Source: Takakia lepidozioides
Lineage: Eukaryota > Streptophyta > Takakiopsida > Takakiales > Takakiaceae
Assembly (NCBI GenBank): GCA_030704615.1
Contig: CM060731.1
Span: forward strand, 92,112,756-92,176,755
DNA length: 64,000 nucleotides
Direction: 5' to 3'
Notes under the pieces: model-generated
What the model saw: only the letters and a program-made list of their open reading frames with translations
Told to the model about the DNA's origin: nothing
Database searches by the model: none
Shown here: positions 44,251 through 57,865 of the stretch, one piece after another
Numbering within the stretch: position 1 is the first letter of the stretch
How the letters are laid out: each line of letters begins with the position of its first letter
Translations under genes and position numbers: made by a program

Positions 44251-45105
44251 AATCAAAAGCATGCATCGCCTCCTCAAATTGCCGCTTCGGTGACACGTCG
44301 TCCCCATCGGGCTCACCAGGATCATCATCTTTTGGGCCGTTCCGCTTTGGCTTTGGCTTGCCCGACCCCATGATGAGGCCGATCTCAAGGACGATCGCGT
44401 ACTGAACTCTAAGCTCTGATACCAAGTGTCGCGCACCCTCACTTCGTAAGCTCCCTTCAAGTCATAGTTACTCGCTTTGTTGCGCACGCCTAATTCCCAA
44501 ACTGGCCGCCGGGCCAACTCGGAGCTTTGGCTGCTCACCGGGACATAACGGTCCCCCTTTACTCCCACGAGACCCTCTCTCAATTTGGGCCAAGTGGAAA
44601 TTCCTTTGGTCGATGGCAGTCCGGAACAGCTCCCCACGCCTTGGTCGCTTTCCGGCTCGCACGCTTACTCACTAGTTTTTTTGGTCACCAACGGGCTTGC
44701 ACCGTTCTCGGGGTTACTACTCCTATATATACTTTCTGTGACTGTCCGCCGGGGGTTTCACAAACAACCCTGCCATTATATGGCGAACCACCACAAAAAA
44801 CTCTCGACTCCCGGTGATGAGTCGCGAGGAGTCTTGGCCCACCCACCACGGCCCCATTGGGCTGTGATGAGTCCCAAGACTCCCCACGACTCCCACCACA
44901 AGGTTTCCGCCCCATGGTGAGTCCTATGCCACCCCCACTAAGACCCACTAAGCTACCACCATCCCCACCGCAACCCGGTGTGCGGGGCTCCACCTAGTGA
45001 GCGCCTCCACCTCAGCCCCCGCATCTATTGTTGCTACTGCCCCCACCACAGGGGCAGCCCCTCTTGTGTCCCGACCCCCTGCCCTCAAGACAAAGGGCTG
45101 CGACA
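44251..45105 (-). repeat. Inverted 5' LTR, primer site and gag start of a Ty3 element
   Basis: On the minus strand: LTR start TGTCGC at 45105, LTR end at about 44427, then the primer site (44411-44425 reads AAGCTCTGATACCAA on the plus strand) and the gag N-terminus (MGSGKPKPKRNGPKDDDP), ending near 44251. The LTR is about 680 bp, shorter than the 725 bp of the complete element. The block sits where the rest of gag, protease and the start of RT should be. Confidence 0.85.
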
Positions 45106-46730
45106 CAAGATATGGTTCATATGAGATCCTGGTGATGCCTTTTGGGCTCACCAACGCACCCCGCGATCTTTAGCACGCTAATGAACAGCCTTTTCCAGGA
45201 GTGGTTGGATGACTTTGTGATCGTGTACATCGACGACATCTTGGTGTACTCGAAAACAAAGGAAGAACACTTGGAACAGCTCAAAAGGGTGTTCCAGAAA
45301 TTGCGGGAAGGGAAGTTGTATGCCAAAGCTTCAAAATGCGAATTCGGGGTCACAAAAGTGGAGTTCCTAGGGCATGTGATTACACAGGATGGGATCAAAA
45401 TGGATAACAGAAAGGTGAGGGCGATCTTGGACTGGGAGCCTCCGACTTCGGTCCCGGGAGTATGATCCTTCCTAGGACTCGCCTCCTATTACCGAAAGTA
45501 TGCGAGAAATTTCGCCAAGATCGCGGGGCCGCTGTCAGACCTTCTGTGTAAGTCCAAAGTATGGGTATGGAACACCTTTTGTGGCCAAGCTTTTGCCGAG
45601 TTGAAGCAGCGTATGGCGGAAGCTCCAGTCTTAAAAATCCTGGAGTTCGACCATCCATTTGAGATTCATACAGATGCGTCGGATTTTGCAATTGGGGGTG
45701 TACTCATGCAGGATGGACGTCCAGTGGCTTACGAAAGTAAGAAACTGAATGAAGTGGAGCGACGGTGGCCTACACATGAGAAAAAAATGAAGGCGGTGGT
45801 GCATTGCCTTGAGCTTTGGCGCCACTATGTTGGTTCCAACCCGGTGAAGGTGTTCACGGACAATGTCACGGTGAAGTATTTTGCCATGCAGCCTAAGTTG
45901 TCCCCAAAACAACTTAGGTGACAAGACAGTTTGGCAGTGTTTGACGTGGATATCCAGTACAAATCGGGGCGGGACAATGTGGTGGCCGATGCTTTAAGTA
46001 GAAAGCATCAGCTCATGTTGGTGTACAGGGGCGAGACGACGCTCCAAAGGAAGATCCGGAAGACTTACCGAAAGGATGAGATGACGAAGTCTGTAAAGCG
46101 GGACTTGAGGATGGGGGTTAAATTGCAGTTCCACTTGCAAAATGGACTGGTTTGATACAAGCAAAAACGTCTCTACAAGCCGGGGGGATCAGAGATAGTC
46201 TCTTGAGAGAATGCCATGATGGCCCGCTTGCGGGCCACGGCAGAGCCAAGCGCACCGCGACACTCTGAAGAAAAAGCACTTCTGGCCCAAATTGAGGGAG
46301 GGGTCGAGGAGTATGTCAAGATATGTACCACATGCCAACAAAATCGGAGCGAGTACAAAAAGCAAGCGGGGCTGTTACAACCCTTGACGATTCCAGAGGG
46401 GTCTTCGGAAAGTGTCTCGATGGATTTCATGACTGCTATGCCGCTGTCAAAAGGATTCGATGCAATCATGGTGGTGGTGGATATGTTCAGTAAAATGGGC
46501 CATTTCATTCCCACCAAGGAGACGGCAACAGTGCAGGAGACGAGGCGACTTTATTTCGCCCACGTCTTCAAGCATCATGGACTTCCGAAGGATATTGTCT
46601 CGGACCGCGATCCAAAGTTTACAAGTAAATTTTGGAGGGCACTTTGGAAGAAAATGGGGACGAGGCTCAAGATGAGCACCGCCTTCCGACCTACAACGGA
46701 CGGTCAAATGGAAAGAGTGAATTCCGTGGT
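45106..46730 (+). pseudogene. Ty3 RT to integrase, left part
   Basis: Begins inside RT at [15 protein letters not shown], passes YIDD (about 45216-45230), RNase H (HTDASDFAIGG, TDNVTVKYF, ADALSRK), the integrase zinc region and core (SMDFMTAMPL, VSDRDPKFTSKFW), and stops in RVNSVV at 46730 where A2 is inserted. A TGA at 45463-45465 (for Arg), another TGA at 45919-45921 (for Trp) and indels near 46150 and 46265 break the frame. Confidence 0.9.
46722..46730 (+). repeat. 9-bp target duplication of MULE A2, left (TTCCGTGGT)
   Basis: TTCCGTGGT precedes the element and recurs at 58050-58058. Confidence 0.93.
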
Positions 46731-47379
46731 CAACGACGCAATGGCGTGAGCGTTGCACGTGAGCGCGCGAGCGTACGCTCACGCAGGAGTGACGTGGCGT
46801 GAGCGTACGCTCACGCCAGCTGACGTGGCGTGAGCCTGCACACATGCTGACGTGGCGTGAGCGTCATGTCAGCATGCTGATGTGGCGGTAAATGATGACG
46901 TGGCACTGTCCGTCAACTGCCACGTCAGCATTAACATGCGCCGCCTATAACCGTGGATGGTCCTATGACCGTGGAATTAATGCAGGGAATCTTGCCTAAA
47001 TAGAATCAAGACGAGCGTTGAGGCCTACAATTGCAGCATCCAACATTGTGCAATTACAAATGTTTGTTTCACTTTTACAATTACGAAGACGACAAAATAT
47101 CCTCACAAAGTGTGCGCCATAAAGGCTGCCACGAGAAGACTTCTCCCTCCTCAAATAACAATGAGAGTTATGATCATCTTCAAAAGATGATTGTAGTGCA
47201 TAGCGACAGCAAGACATGTAGACTTCGAACGGTGCAATGACAAATGTGCACTACCTAAAAGTTGTCACTCAGACCTCACTCCGTATAGTTGGAGGCCATA
47301 TCATTGCACAGCCGACGAATTGATGTGAATTACACATTTCAAATCATGGTCATCCACATACCACATTACATAGTTCATG

Positions 47380-50300
47380 CTACCCATGTGTTGTATCCCG
47401 CTGCAAAAGAGTATCGACCTCGTTGAAACTCATAGTGGCCTGGTGAATGAAGTTGTCACGTTTGGGATCGCAAACCATCCTCCTCAAAAATATGAAATAC
47501 AAATGTTTGCAGGGTATGAATTTACCTCTCTTGCCCAAACTGGTTGATAGCATATTCACAAAATCAGGACATGTGCAATTGGGGAAATTGGAAACCGTGA
47601 TGTCGTAGGTCCTGTCATGAACAGCAGATGTGGAAGTGATGATTGTGAATACCCGACCATATCCTGGATCGGGTACTTCCGTGGTGCTTCCGACACGAGC
47701 TTGGAGCATCTTGCGGACTCCACTTTGCCAAAGTGTTCAGCGGTTGGAGGGAAACGCCGAACGAGCTTTCCATCTCGTTTGGTTGGCCACAAGTCAGGAT
47801 TTGCCGGGGGGACCCGGGAGGACGCAGGAATAGTAGCACATGCATGGAGTTGGGGTTGTCTCGCAAGGGAAAAACCTGCCTCCTCCAGCATTTCAATCTC
47901 CTGAAAGCTGAGATGTGTTCCCACCTTCACGGGCCAAACGGTTGGAGGAGATGGCTTCATCACTACGGAAGGACGCACAGTTCCATGCACACATCTGGCA
48001 CAATCATCTGCGCAGAACCAGAACTTGTGGTTCTTGGCTTCTGGTTGACCGTATGGACGCATCAAGCCCGTGAAAGTCGGAGCAGGAGTTCGGGCACCAC
48101 CTCTGGATATAGATGAAGTGCACTTCTCGAAATTAGTTGCCCTGATCGCTGTACATTTCACACGAGACCCGACACTTGTGCGTTCTATGTGCCAAACGTG
48201 GTCGGGGCATGCGGACTCAAGCACATCAAGGGGGTTGTTTCTCTCCTGCACCATTTCAGTGGCACGGTTTGATGCTGGAGCTTGCCGTCGTGTTGGAGGT
48301 TCCTCCACAATGGAGGTTCCGGACACGGAGCTGTCATGCAGGGGAACACGAGGCTTCGAGAAGTTATCACGGTCTGCCCTGTGGGAATCTGAATCCGAAC
48401 CAGGTGGAGTGTTCAATTTCCTCTTACAGGAGCCGAATCTCTCCTCCCCTTCAAGATGTGGAACTCTAGAAACAAGTGGCGTTCCCTGGGCATACATGCT
48501 CACCGCCCGTGCTATCTTGATTGGATCCCCAGATCTGTTTGCAGCACGCAACATCAACTCCGATTTGTCCGGACCCTTGCCACCAACCCCACCTCGTAAG
48601 AAATCACGGTATCGGGTTTGTTGTTGCAAGGCACGTATCAAATCATCTGTTGTTGCCACATACAAATCCCGACCTCGTTTCCCAGACTGCTGCAACCATG
48701 CATTGTGCACAGTTTCTGCCAAATTGCAAGATGGCATGTCTGCCATTTCCTCAATGGACATGTTCTGCAAAGAGGATAACCACACTTCAGAATAGTGCAC
48801 AGGAAACAACATAAAGAAAGCAATGAGTCAAAAATATGGAAAGCAAATGTATGAATAAAGCATGAAATAGAAGCCTCGTACCATTGTCATGGCTGCTCCC
48901 CACTGTCTATACCGGAAGTGCCAAAACGCCAGCCAATCTTCCAATGCTCTCATACTCTCAAGTGATGCAGCTCCAGAAGAGAACCACCAGGCACGAATTG
49001 TCTGGAACAAAGTGTCCGCCTCCTTCATTGTTCTAGCATCTTTGTACTCTTTGCACAATTTACGGTGCTGAGTCTGCATCTCTGGTTTGATGTGTCCGAC
49101 TTTGTATGTTTTTCCAGAGATTGTGTCCAATGGAATAGACATGTACGCTCTCTTCCTGGCATAGGCACTTTTGGGTCGCCCGATCCGAAGACAATACGAA
49201 TAGCATTGAAATTTGCTTGAGCACTATCCGCCATGAAACCTGCGAAATTTGGAGATGGCAGCCCATGGCAGCCCATGACACGTATCAGGGAATTCCACAT
49301 GAGCTTCTGGGATTCCGTATCCTCGGATTGCATGTCACAAACTGCAATTGTCATAACTCGTTGGTACACTGGATCGTAGACATGACAAGCCATTGTCGTC
49401 CAATCCTTCACTCGTTTCACATGATCAAACATAAGAAAACAGTTCTGCAAGTCCCCAGTCTTCTGCATCCGCTTCACGAGGCTAACCCCACTGCCCTCCC
49501 CAACAGTCGACATTTTGAAAAGAAAAACTTTGATGGCACCTTGACCTGGGAATACATTGTCCTGGATGTAATCGTACTTGCTCAGTCGTTTCAATTCCAA
49601 AATATTGTCTATGTAGCCTCTGATCCCAGAGCCCATTCTCAATGCATTGATCTGATGCCGAATGTTAGGTGAACTTAAAGTGGAGAAATGATCCATGACC
49701 AGGTCCAATGCTGCACCGTCAAGTTTAGTCCCCACAGAATCTCCTTCACTCAAAATATGGCTTTCCAAGAAGGACTTGCTTGCGCCAAGAGCAATTGCAG
49801 ATGTTGTTGCGGATGGGTTTCTCCCGAACTCCTGTTTGATCAACCTCGATACTGTCTCAACACTCTCCCTGTAATCCCCCTTCGAGACAGGATGGTTATG
49901 GAATCCAAAATGCACACAAGCTCTCGTCATTGTATTCAAACGGTGGACAACATAGTACATTCTTGCTCCGCAGAGCGCCAAGCAGGATGGCACAAGTTTG
50001 CAGAATTTGCAGACGAAAGTGTTTGCCGGTGGAGGGGCAGTCCCAGGCTGAAATGGATTTTCCGCCAGACCCTCCCATTCGCTTTGATTATGAACTCCAG
50101 ACTGAAGAAAGTGTCTGCAATTCAAATTATCACACCTAAGGTGTCCATTGCAAACTGTCCTCCTGAAAACAAGCTTGTCATCATTCTGAATATTGGATGT
50201 TTTTGTTCTGCACCACGGGGTGCCCGTCGTGTTTCTTGTCCATTCCATGCATCATGATTGTTACACCTCCAACTCGCGGAGGAGGAGGCAGCTCGAATAG

Positions 50301-50881
50301 GATATCGCCATCAAAAGTCTCCGGCAAGAACTTCACAGGCACCTGCTTCAAAGATTCCCAATCAATTCCCCGCAACTCACTTTTGAATCCAGCCATTCCT
50401 CCCATCGCCCGCAATTTTGGAATGACACTACAAATCTCTTCTTCATCAGCTTCTGCAACCACAGTAGGAAGGACTGGATTTGGAATTTCACTTATGTCAT
50501 CATCGGAAGAATCCGAAAGCTCAACGATTGGAGTGGAGGAAGTCTGTTCTTTTTTCACCACCACCCGTCTGTCAACGACGTCCCGGGCGTCACATATGAC
50601 CCAAGGGACTTTCGCCGAGGCTCTCCAAGTACTCTGTATCGACCAGGACGCACTCTCCACTGGCTGATATGAGCCGTCTCATCACGGTTTTGGAAAGAAT
50701 ATTTCACCAACTTCCCTTTCAGATCGTAAACCTCTTTCTCCAAAAAGATGGAGCCATTCTGCAGCTGAAAACGGGTAGCCAAGACATGTTCCAGAACAAT
50801 TGCAAATCCATTGTCAAGGACTTCCTGGGAGAACGGCACTGGTTTGTCGTCTGAGAAGAACTCCGCTTCAGAGGAAGCCAT
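47380..50881 (-). CDS. MULE A2 transposase (frame broken by small indels)
   Basis: ATG at 50881, stop at 47380-47382. Same domain order as the A1 protein. In this copy the stretch from MEWTRN to the CLFHW motif (50248-49115) and the long C-terminal exon from NMSIEEMADMP to the Cys cluster FWFCADDCARC (48764 to about 47710) are each one open frame, and the SWIM finger CTCPDF...GKFIPCKHL is intact at about 47495-47580. The intron is about 48765-48891. Frame breaks are near 50590, 50215, 49105 and 47705, mostly different from those in A1. About 1,080 residues by consensus. Function in element mobility is expected from the family; activity cannot be judged. Confidence 0.9.
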
Positions 50882-51719
50882 CTTCCTTCCTCGAGTATGT
50901 TTGTACCTTGCTATCGCAGATCTAGTGTAAATCGGTTTACTGCTGTCTCCAGAACACAGTTGAAGAATGAGCAGAGCATATGGCGGAGGAAGCTCAGATA
51001 ACGACTGTGCATATTCTGTTATTCCAGCAGCCGTCCATTTTAATTACTTTTCTTGTGGGCCCAGTGGTCAGAGAATCCATAGGGGCAGTGTCGGCAACTG
51101 TTAAACCGTTAATCAGAACCTCATCAATAAACCCAATAACAAAGCCGACTTCCTGGAAGCATGCCACAGGATCCGAGAATGGGATTGCAGATTAAGTAAA
51201 TGTATCTATATACTACCAATGATCATGCGCACCTGGAAAGTTCCAAATGTGCAACGAATGTGGGTTGGATAACAAGGATGACCGTGTATGATATTCCAAA
51301 ATTTGTCATCAAACTCTCGTTCATTTATATTTATTTGTTTAAAGCGCATCAATTTCTGGGATTCGCTGTTCTTTTTAAATATTGAACCCGTTATAATTTA
51401 GAACACGCCGTTTTGTTTTGGGCGGCACACGTCAGACATCCATAACTGAATACGAACAGCTGTACACCAATTGCTGGCATGTGCACTAATAACGAAACGA
51501 CTATGTGTAACGGTCACGCGGGAGGGAATCCGATGCTTCTAGAGACACGCAAGAACACAGGCAATCCCGCAAGAAATCGGGAGTCACTGCGTTTTTCTAC
51601 TTTTCGCGCTTAGAGGGAGAGTGGTAGTCAAGCTGGAGAGGGTTCCTTCTAGAATACGAAAGAGAAGAAAGTCTCTTTATTTTACTTCCCTTAGAGAGAG
51701 ACGCAGAGCAAGAGAGAAA
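50882..51719. promoter_or_regulatory. Divergent intergenic region of MULE A2
   Basis: Equivalent of 31408-32259, with small indels such as TGCATATTCTGTTATTCC losing about eight bases near 51020. No independent promoter motif assigned. Confidence 0.45.
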
Positions 51720-54700
51720 ATGACGAGGCGTCGTTTGTTGGAGAACACAGGGCCAAGGCAGCAGGTGAACGCGGAGACTGATTCACAAGAGCAGACGGAG
51801 ACTGAGGCAGCGGCTGCGACACAGTCGGCGATAAGAGTGCGCCAGCCTGTGGAGGCAGAGATGAATCGCAGGGACACTGAAGAGGTGGAAGCACGCGGAA
51901 CGCCGAACCTGAAGAAGGTCAAGAAACCCTTGCGCAGACAGAAACTCCAGCAGATGTGAGAGGGAAGAGGAAAGCTGCAGAAGGGGATCAAAGTTCAAAA
52001 CCTAAGAAGGTGCCAGTAAGTTTTATCATATAGTCTGTTGATTGCCTTTCAAGGAGTCCTTCCTCTTCCATTCTTAGCAGGAACTACTGAATCGCGAGCG
52101 TCGTTAACGCCATTCGATTCTGCTCATGAGATTTATGTACCTATGTGTTTGAAGAGAGAGTCTGCACTTACTATTCGCCCTAAACTACACTGAATGTCGT
52201 TGCCGCCAATCAGTTGCACATGTATGTCATTACACAACACCGATCCGGCAGGTTGTTATCTTTTGTGATTGTCGTTAACGCCGTTCGCTATTGCTCTCTC
52301 TTTTTGTTTTGAATACGGCAGTCTCGGCTTTGTGTGGATTGTGCTGAATTCTTTCACACCATTCATGGTGAGTTTCCTTGATACAGAGTGATGTCGTTAC
52401 CGCCATTCACTATTTGCAAATTACTCAGAACTGAATGGCATCGTGCAGAAAACTGTGAGGTCGAAGCCTACAGGATCAGAGGGAAAGGATCTGGAGATGG
52501 GGACGAGTCCGCAAAAAAGCTCAGAGAATACAGATGAAGCAGATGAATCCGAAGTGCACTACCTTGACAAGGTGAAAGAACTCATGTCATTCCAGAAGGT
52601 AAACTCTCAGGAGGTTATAAGGGACATGCTCGTATCTGGAGGGCGTCTGGACATACCTCTGTGCCGGATGATATATCAATGCCTGTTGTGCGTCCACCTC
52701 TTTCCCATGACATAACAAAATTGGAGAGTGATTTTGTGCATGGATATAGACTTGGTGCACAAGTTTTTTATGTGTCACTGACGGATATAAATGGGAAAAG
52801 CACATTAGTTTCTCCAGAGATCAGTGATAACTGGGATGAGTGCTGGAAAGATGCCAATGAGGAGTTCGAGCTGGGCCTCATGATGGGAAAGAACACCCAG
52901 CAATTTTGCAACCACATGTTCTACGTCTGGGACGGCAACCACCGATTGCTGCATGGATGGGATACATTCAGAAACACCATTCGAAAGACAAAGACAAGCA
53001 TGTTGCTGTGGAGGCAATGGTTTTGGATCCAGGAAACGACATCGCTAGGCTTCTTACAGCTATGCACGACGTGAACAAGTAAGTCATCCAGGAGATTTGA
53101 TTCCCTCTGTAGTGTCTTGTTGATCCTCAAAAAACAGTGTTAAGGAATGCAATGTTTTCAATGTTTTGCAGATCGACAGAGAAATCGCATGTGACAACAA
53201 GCTTGGTTCACACACTATTCCGAATTCAGAGGATTGGTCTGATGAAGCTGGATGATTTTCGGACAGTACTACCACCCAATATCATCAAGAAGTGCGAAAC
53301 AGGAAGAGCTGCAGGCACTTGGTATTCTTTGACACGAGAGGCGTTCTGGAGTACATGTATGCGGTAAGCCCGAGTCTGTACTCTGTTTACTTTTCGAATA
53401 CATGTTTAGAGTCCCTTCGGAGCTAATCACTACTTGAATGAATGCAGCAAGAACTGGCAGAGGCAGCTGAGAAGGGAAAATCCGAATATTACCGCACTAC
53501 TACACCAGAGGAACTAAAACATCAAAGGGTGTGGAAGCTGCATAAAGAAGGAGTTTGAGATGCGAAGAACCAAATTGATGTCAGCCTTCGGAAAGCAGCT
53601 TAGAATAGTAGATCCTGGACTTGGTCCTGAGTTCCTTCAGCAGATCAAAACACACTATGACAAGCATGTGCATCCGGAGATGCAGCAGGAGAAATTGCAC
53701 CGGCTGGCCATATCGATGGTCGACCCACAAACAAAATAAGGTGGCTGGAGATATGGAACTCAGATCAAACAGTAAAGGACTTGAATCAGTTCCCAAAGAG
53801 CACCATACAGCCTGGCACAAAGGTGGAAGGAATCAGTGATTTGGTGTTTGATAACTGGCTCCACAAGGCTACATTTTGGAGTCAGGTGTGTATTCGAACA
53901 TGCTGTTTCTTATCTTCAAGTATGTGATGTGTTTTCTTTTTTGCAATTCTGACAAATATACTATTTGCAGCTCGAAAAGCGCGCCGTCATTGTGCTGGAT
54001 CAGACTTTGAAGGACCTGAACATTGCGATTGTTTCCCCCTCCCAAATGTCATTGGAGGCATACATAAGGAAGTGGAGAGGTCTCACCTGGAGATACTGTT
54101 TTTTCGGGAGTTCTCCAAAGATGGTAACATTTTACGGTCCAACGACTTTGACAGTCAGGTTGGAGGAGAGTGGGCCATGATGCGAGTTGTGTACAGGTGA
54201 AATGTCATACTTGAAACTCTACTGTTTTTTTGGGAAAAATTGTGGCTTCATATGGATTGCAATCTTAGATCCAGATTGAATGTCGTTGACGACATTCACT
54301 TCTTTGTCTGAGTCATTCTTAAGCGAGTATATGAATTCACCTGGTTAGGATCTAAGGGTGCAATTATATTGTCCCTGATTAGAATTGATAATGTCCTTGA
54401 ATGGCGTTGACGACATTCACATACGGAGTTGTTGTGTGGTCCCTCAAGGTTATTTAAATTTTTTGTAATGTCCATAGAGGATTACAATGAGGGTTGATCA
54501 CTTCATTTTGCTGAATGTCAATGCAGACATTCAGTTGTTCTGCATTGTTTTTTCTCTTGCGATGAATATGGAGGCTTCATAAGCTCTGTTTTAAGAAATC
54601 CAAAGTGAATGTCGTTGACGACATTCACAGCTGTGTCTGTATTATTAAAAAACGACAAATTCAATTTTCATGGATTGGGGAGCTAAGTAATTGGTTTCTT

Positions 54701-57345
54701 TTTTGTATTTTTGTGAATGGCGTTGACGCCATTCACATACAGTGATGTTGTGAGGTCCTCAGTGATAGGTTCGTTATGAATGTGCATTGAGTTTTCCTGG
54801 ATGGTTCCTTACTCAATTTTTTTATTTCCACCTGTGATTTTGCTTCATTTCAGTAATAATTTGGCTTCATTCTTGAATGTCGTTGACGACATTCACTTCT
54901 ATGTCTGTGTCATTTCTAATCGCATATTTGCATTCACCTGGATTAGGATGTATTTACAGTGTCATGGAATGGAATGTTCTGAATGGCGTTGACGACATTC
55001 ATATCTGGAGCAGTAGTGTGGTTTTGAAAGGTCCTTGGAGCAGTTGTCAGAGCCATTTCAATCCATGTTTTATTCTTTCTGTTCTACTTGCATCTTTCTC
55101 ACTGAGCGCTTTTGTGGGTTGGGATTCATCTCCTTTTTTCAGGTACACGAAATATGTGCTTATGGAAGGAAATCACCTGAGCGGAATTCCCGACTATCTT
55201 GACATGTGGTCGGACCCTGCAAACGATCCAACCATGTATACTGCAGGGATATTGAAGGACTGGAGTCCTTCTCACTTCAGAGACTGTGGGTGGTACCTTG
55301 ACTGCCCACCTGAGCACACGACCTTTCAAGAACAGCATATGAAATACTTGAACAATAACGCTGAGATGCTGGCGCCTTTGACTGACGAAGAGTATCAACG
55401 AAACATAGCAACCTTGGCTGCCAAGGAGCCTGATGCTCAGGGAACGCCGCAGAAGGGAAAGAAGGCGGGCCGCAAACCAAAAGACAAGGCTGTTGATGTC
55501 ATAGCCATCTCACCAGCAAAGCCAAAGGACAAAGACAAGTCCAAAGAGAAGGAAAAGGACAAGGGGAAGGAGAATGAAAAGGAGATGGAGAGTGGGCAGG
55601 ACTTTAGTGCTGGAAGATATACCCGCACTCTTCAGTGCGTGTTCGATGCCAAGCCACACCCTTCCCGTTCTGATTCAGCAGGAGAGATGAAAATTGTTAA
55701 TGAGGGTTGGCTTTCGATGATGCAGAGTCGAAAGAGAGGATACACTGGGGTGCCATCCCCTACCTGGGACAATATAATCTCATTCCTCAATCTGGTGAGA
55801 ATTCCACTTTCTTTCCTTTTTCTCTGAATGTTTCGTTGGCAGTATTTCAGTCTCGTTCTTTGAAAACATTCTTGCCATCGTTCTTATAAAAAACATGTCT
55901 GTTGCAGGTGAGCACAGGTCCCACCTTCGTGTGCGGTGTGCAGAAAACTTATGCGGCCGACATTGTCATTCTCGACATCCCGGATGGCCAGGCTGTGCCA
56001 GAAGTTCTTCCAAAGGGCAAGACGCCAGGGTGGAACAAATTCGAGGACAACTACTGGAGTTGGGTATTCGGGTTCTGTAACAATTTCCTCTCTGATGCAG
56101 GGACACTTCTGCTTTTTCAGTCATGTGACAATGATAGTCGTCGGGCATTGGCATCATACCTCAAGTCTTCAGGGTTTGAAGTTTTGCGCACATGGAATTG
56201 TGTGAACAGCCTCTACCTTGTGAAAGGGGGTTTCCCTGGTCAGCTGGTATGCCGTCTGCCTTCTGCTTATGCTTTGATCATGAGTTTCAATTTTCTCTGC
56301 AGCTCCACTCTAGTAGAATGTTTTATGATCGACACCGATCATCAACGATTCATGGTTTTTTGGTGTCAGAGTTCTGAATAGCCGATGTACACACTTCCAC
56401 TTTAGATTGTGTTTACCACACTAACCTGCTATCTTTGGCAGACGAGGATGTTCGAGGCGATCTGCCTGCGGAGGATTCGCACATCAAAGACACCATCCTC
56501 CATCCGCAGCTTTGAGATTTCTGACCAGGGTTGTTTCGTCAACCCCCCCTATGAGCCCCATGTCGATGACATTTTGTACAACTTCATGCAGTCCAGTCAG
56601 ACTCTGAAGAGACCAGATGGCACTCCCTGGAGAGGTGCAAAGGAAAAGTCACCAGCATTCATGCAAATACTGCTGGAGTCATGCAGCCACCGCTCTGCAC
56701 GGGTGGTCGATCTTTCTGTGTCCACAGGTTCGTTTTCTCCCTTCCGAATTGGTTTCCTTTCAACAGTTTCATCTGCTTAAATCCCCTCCTCCAAACTGTT
56801 ATGTTCTCCTGTCTGGTGCAGGAGCAACTTACCACGCATGCAAGGCAGGCGGAAGAAGCCTTTTTGGTATGGAGGGTGATTCTGACCTCTACAACACAGT
56901 GCTCCTCCCCCTTTTGTCTGGCTCCACTTCAGGCACACAGACTGATCGGATTCATATTCGAAATGATGACGATCCCGAAGATAAGCAGGTCGACAACGAC
57001 TTTTCATGTGAGTAAGTGCTAAACCCTCTTTGGGAGTCATACTCAATTTCTCGATAACATCAAAGTTACAGTAATAACTTTTTCAGGCTGTCTTTCAGGA
57101 AAGCCAGCGGTGGATCTTCAGGAGATACAGTCATTTCTGGCGAGTCTGTTTTCGACAGCCCCCTTTCCAATTTTCTGCTCCCTGTTTATGCCGAAGCAAT
57201 GGCACTTCACGCGTCCGAGTCCCTATCCCCTGACTTTTTAGTGGCCAGCCGTAGGTGTATCCAGCGTGGATCCGGTGTTCTAAAATACTTAGACTTAGAT
57301 GCAGAGGAAGAGGGGATACATTGTACTGACTCTGAGTCAGACTGA
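51720..57345 (+). CDS. MULE A2 accessory gene: ParB-like module plus methyltransferase-like domain
   Basis: Same exon structure as the A1 gene, about 1,150 residues by consensus. Here the ParB-like block reads FYVWDGNHRLL before a two-base loss near 52951. The exon from about 55143 runs through TMYTAGILKDW, a Lys/Glu-rich linker (KDKDKSKEKEKDKGK) and CVFDAKPHPSRSDS without a break. The methyltransferase-like exon from 55908 is open through ADIVILDIPDG, WNKFEDNYWSW and GFEVLRTW. The exon at about 56442 is open to ARVVDLSVST and joins GATYHACKAGGRSLFGMEGDSDLYN after one intron. In A2 a donor in GTGTCAG near 56361 keeps the frame into TRMFEAICLRR. The C-terminal acidic tail (DLDAEEEG, TDSESD) ends at 57345. 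It lies divergent from the transposase. Partner or substrate unknown. Confidence 0.72.
52016..52448 (+). repeat. Intron 1 of A2 accessory gene with degenerate palindromes
   Basis: The same four degenerate palindromes as in A1, for example GCGTCGTTAACGCC near 52099-52112 and TGTCGTTACCGCC near 52393-52405. Confidence 0.75.
54278..55000 (+). repeat. Seven palindromes in intron 5 of A2 accessory gene
   Basis: Copies at 54278-54297, 54399-54418, 54513-54532, 54607-54626, 54715-54734, 54875-54894 and 54981-55000. All seven palindromes are base-identical to those of A1, while the DNA between them carries several indels. Confidence 0.95.
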
Positions 57346-57379
57346 ACTGTATTCTTTTAATATTCATTTTCATATTATC

Positions 57380-57865
57380 TGGAAACGTTGAATCCCCTTA
57401 CTCTACCGTAGTTGTTCCTTTAGAACAAATAATAATCACAGAATCAACTTTCGTTTAAATTGCTATATGTATGAATCCATCTCACAAACCTTCCTGACTC
57501 TTCTCATATCCATTGTGCATTCATCTACACTGTATTCATGCGTGCTCCATTCATGAAAGCTTCCTTTGTACAACATCCATTGTACATTCATCCTCTGTAC
57601 TCTTTAATCCACCCCACAAACCTTCCACACTCATTTCATATACTTTGTGCATTCGTCAAAAGATTTGGTCATGCATCTTCCTGTCATGAATTTTTGTCAT
57701 TGCTCAACATCCATTATACATTCATCCATTTTACTCTTATCCATCCGTCATTCATCCATCTACATAGATTTTTCAAACTCATCCATCTGTTTATCATCCA
57801 ACTGTACATTCATCCATCATTTATTCAATGCCTTTTATTATGTCGTCCAGCTTGTTTCCGCGGTA
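57380..57865 (+). repeat. CATTCATCC-rich minisatellite near the right end of A2
   Basis: Equivalent of 37900-38380. Non-coding. Confidence 0.75.
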
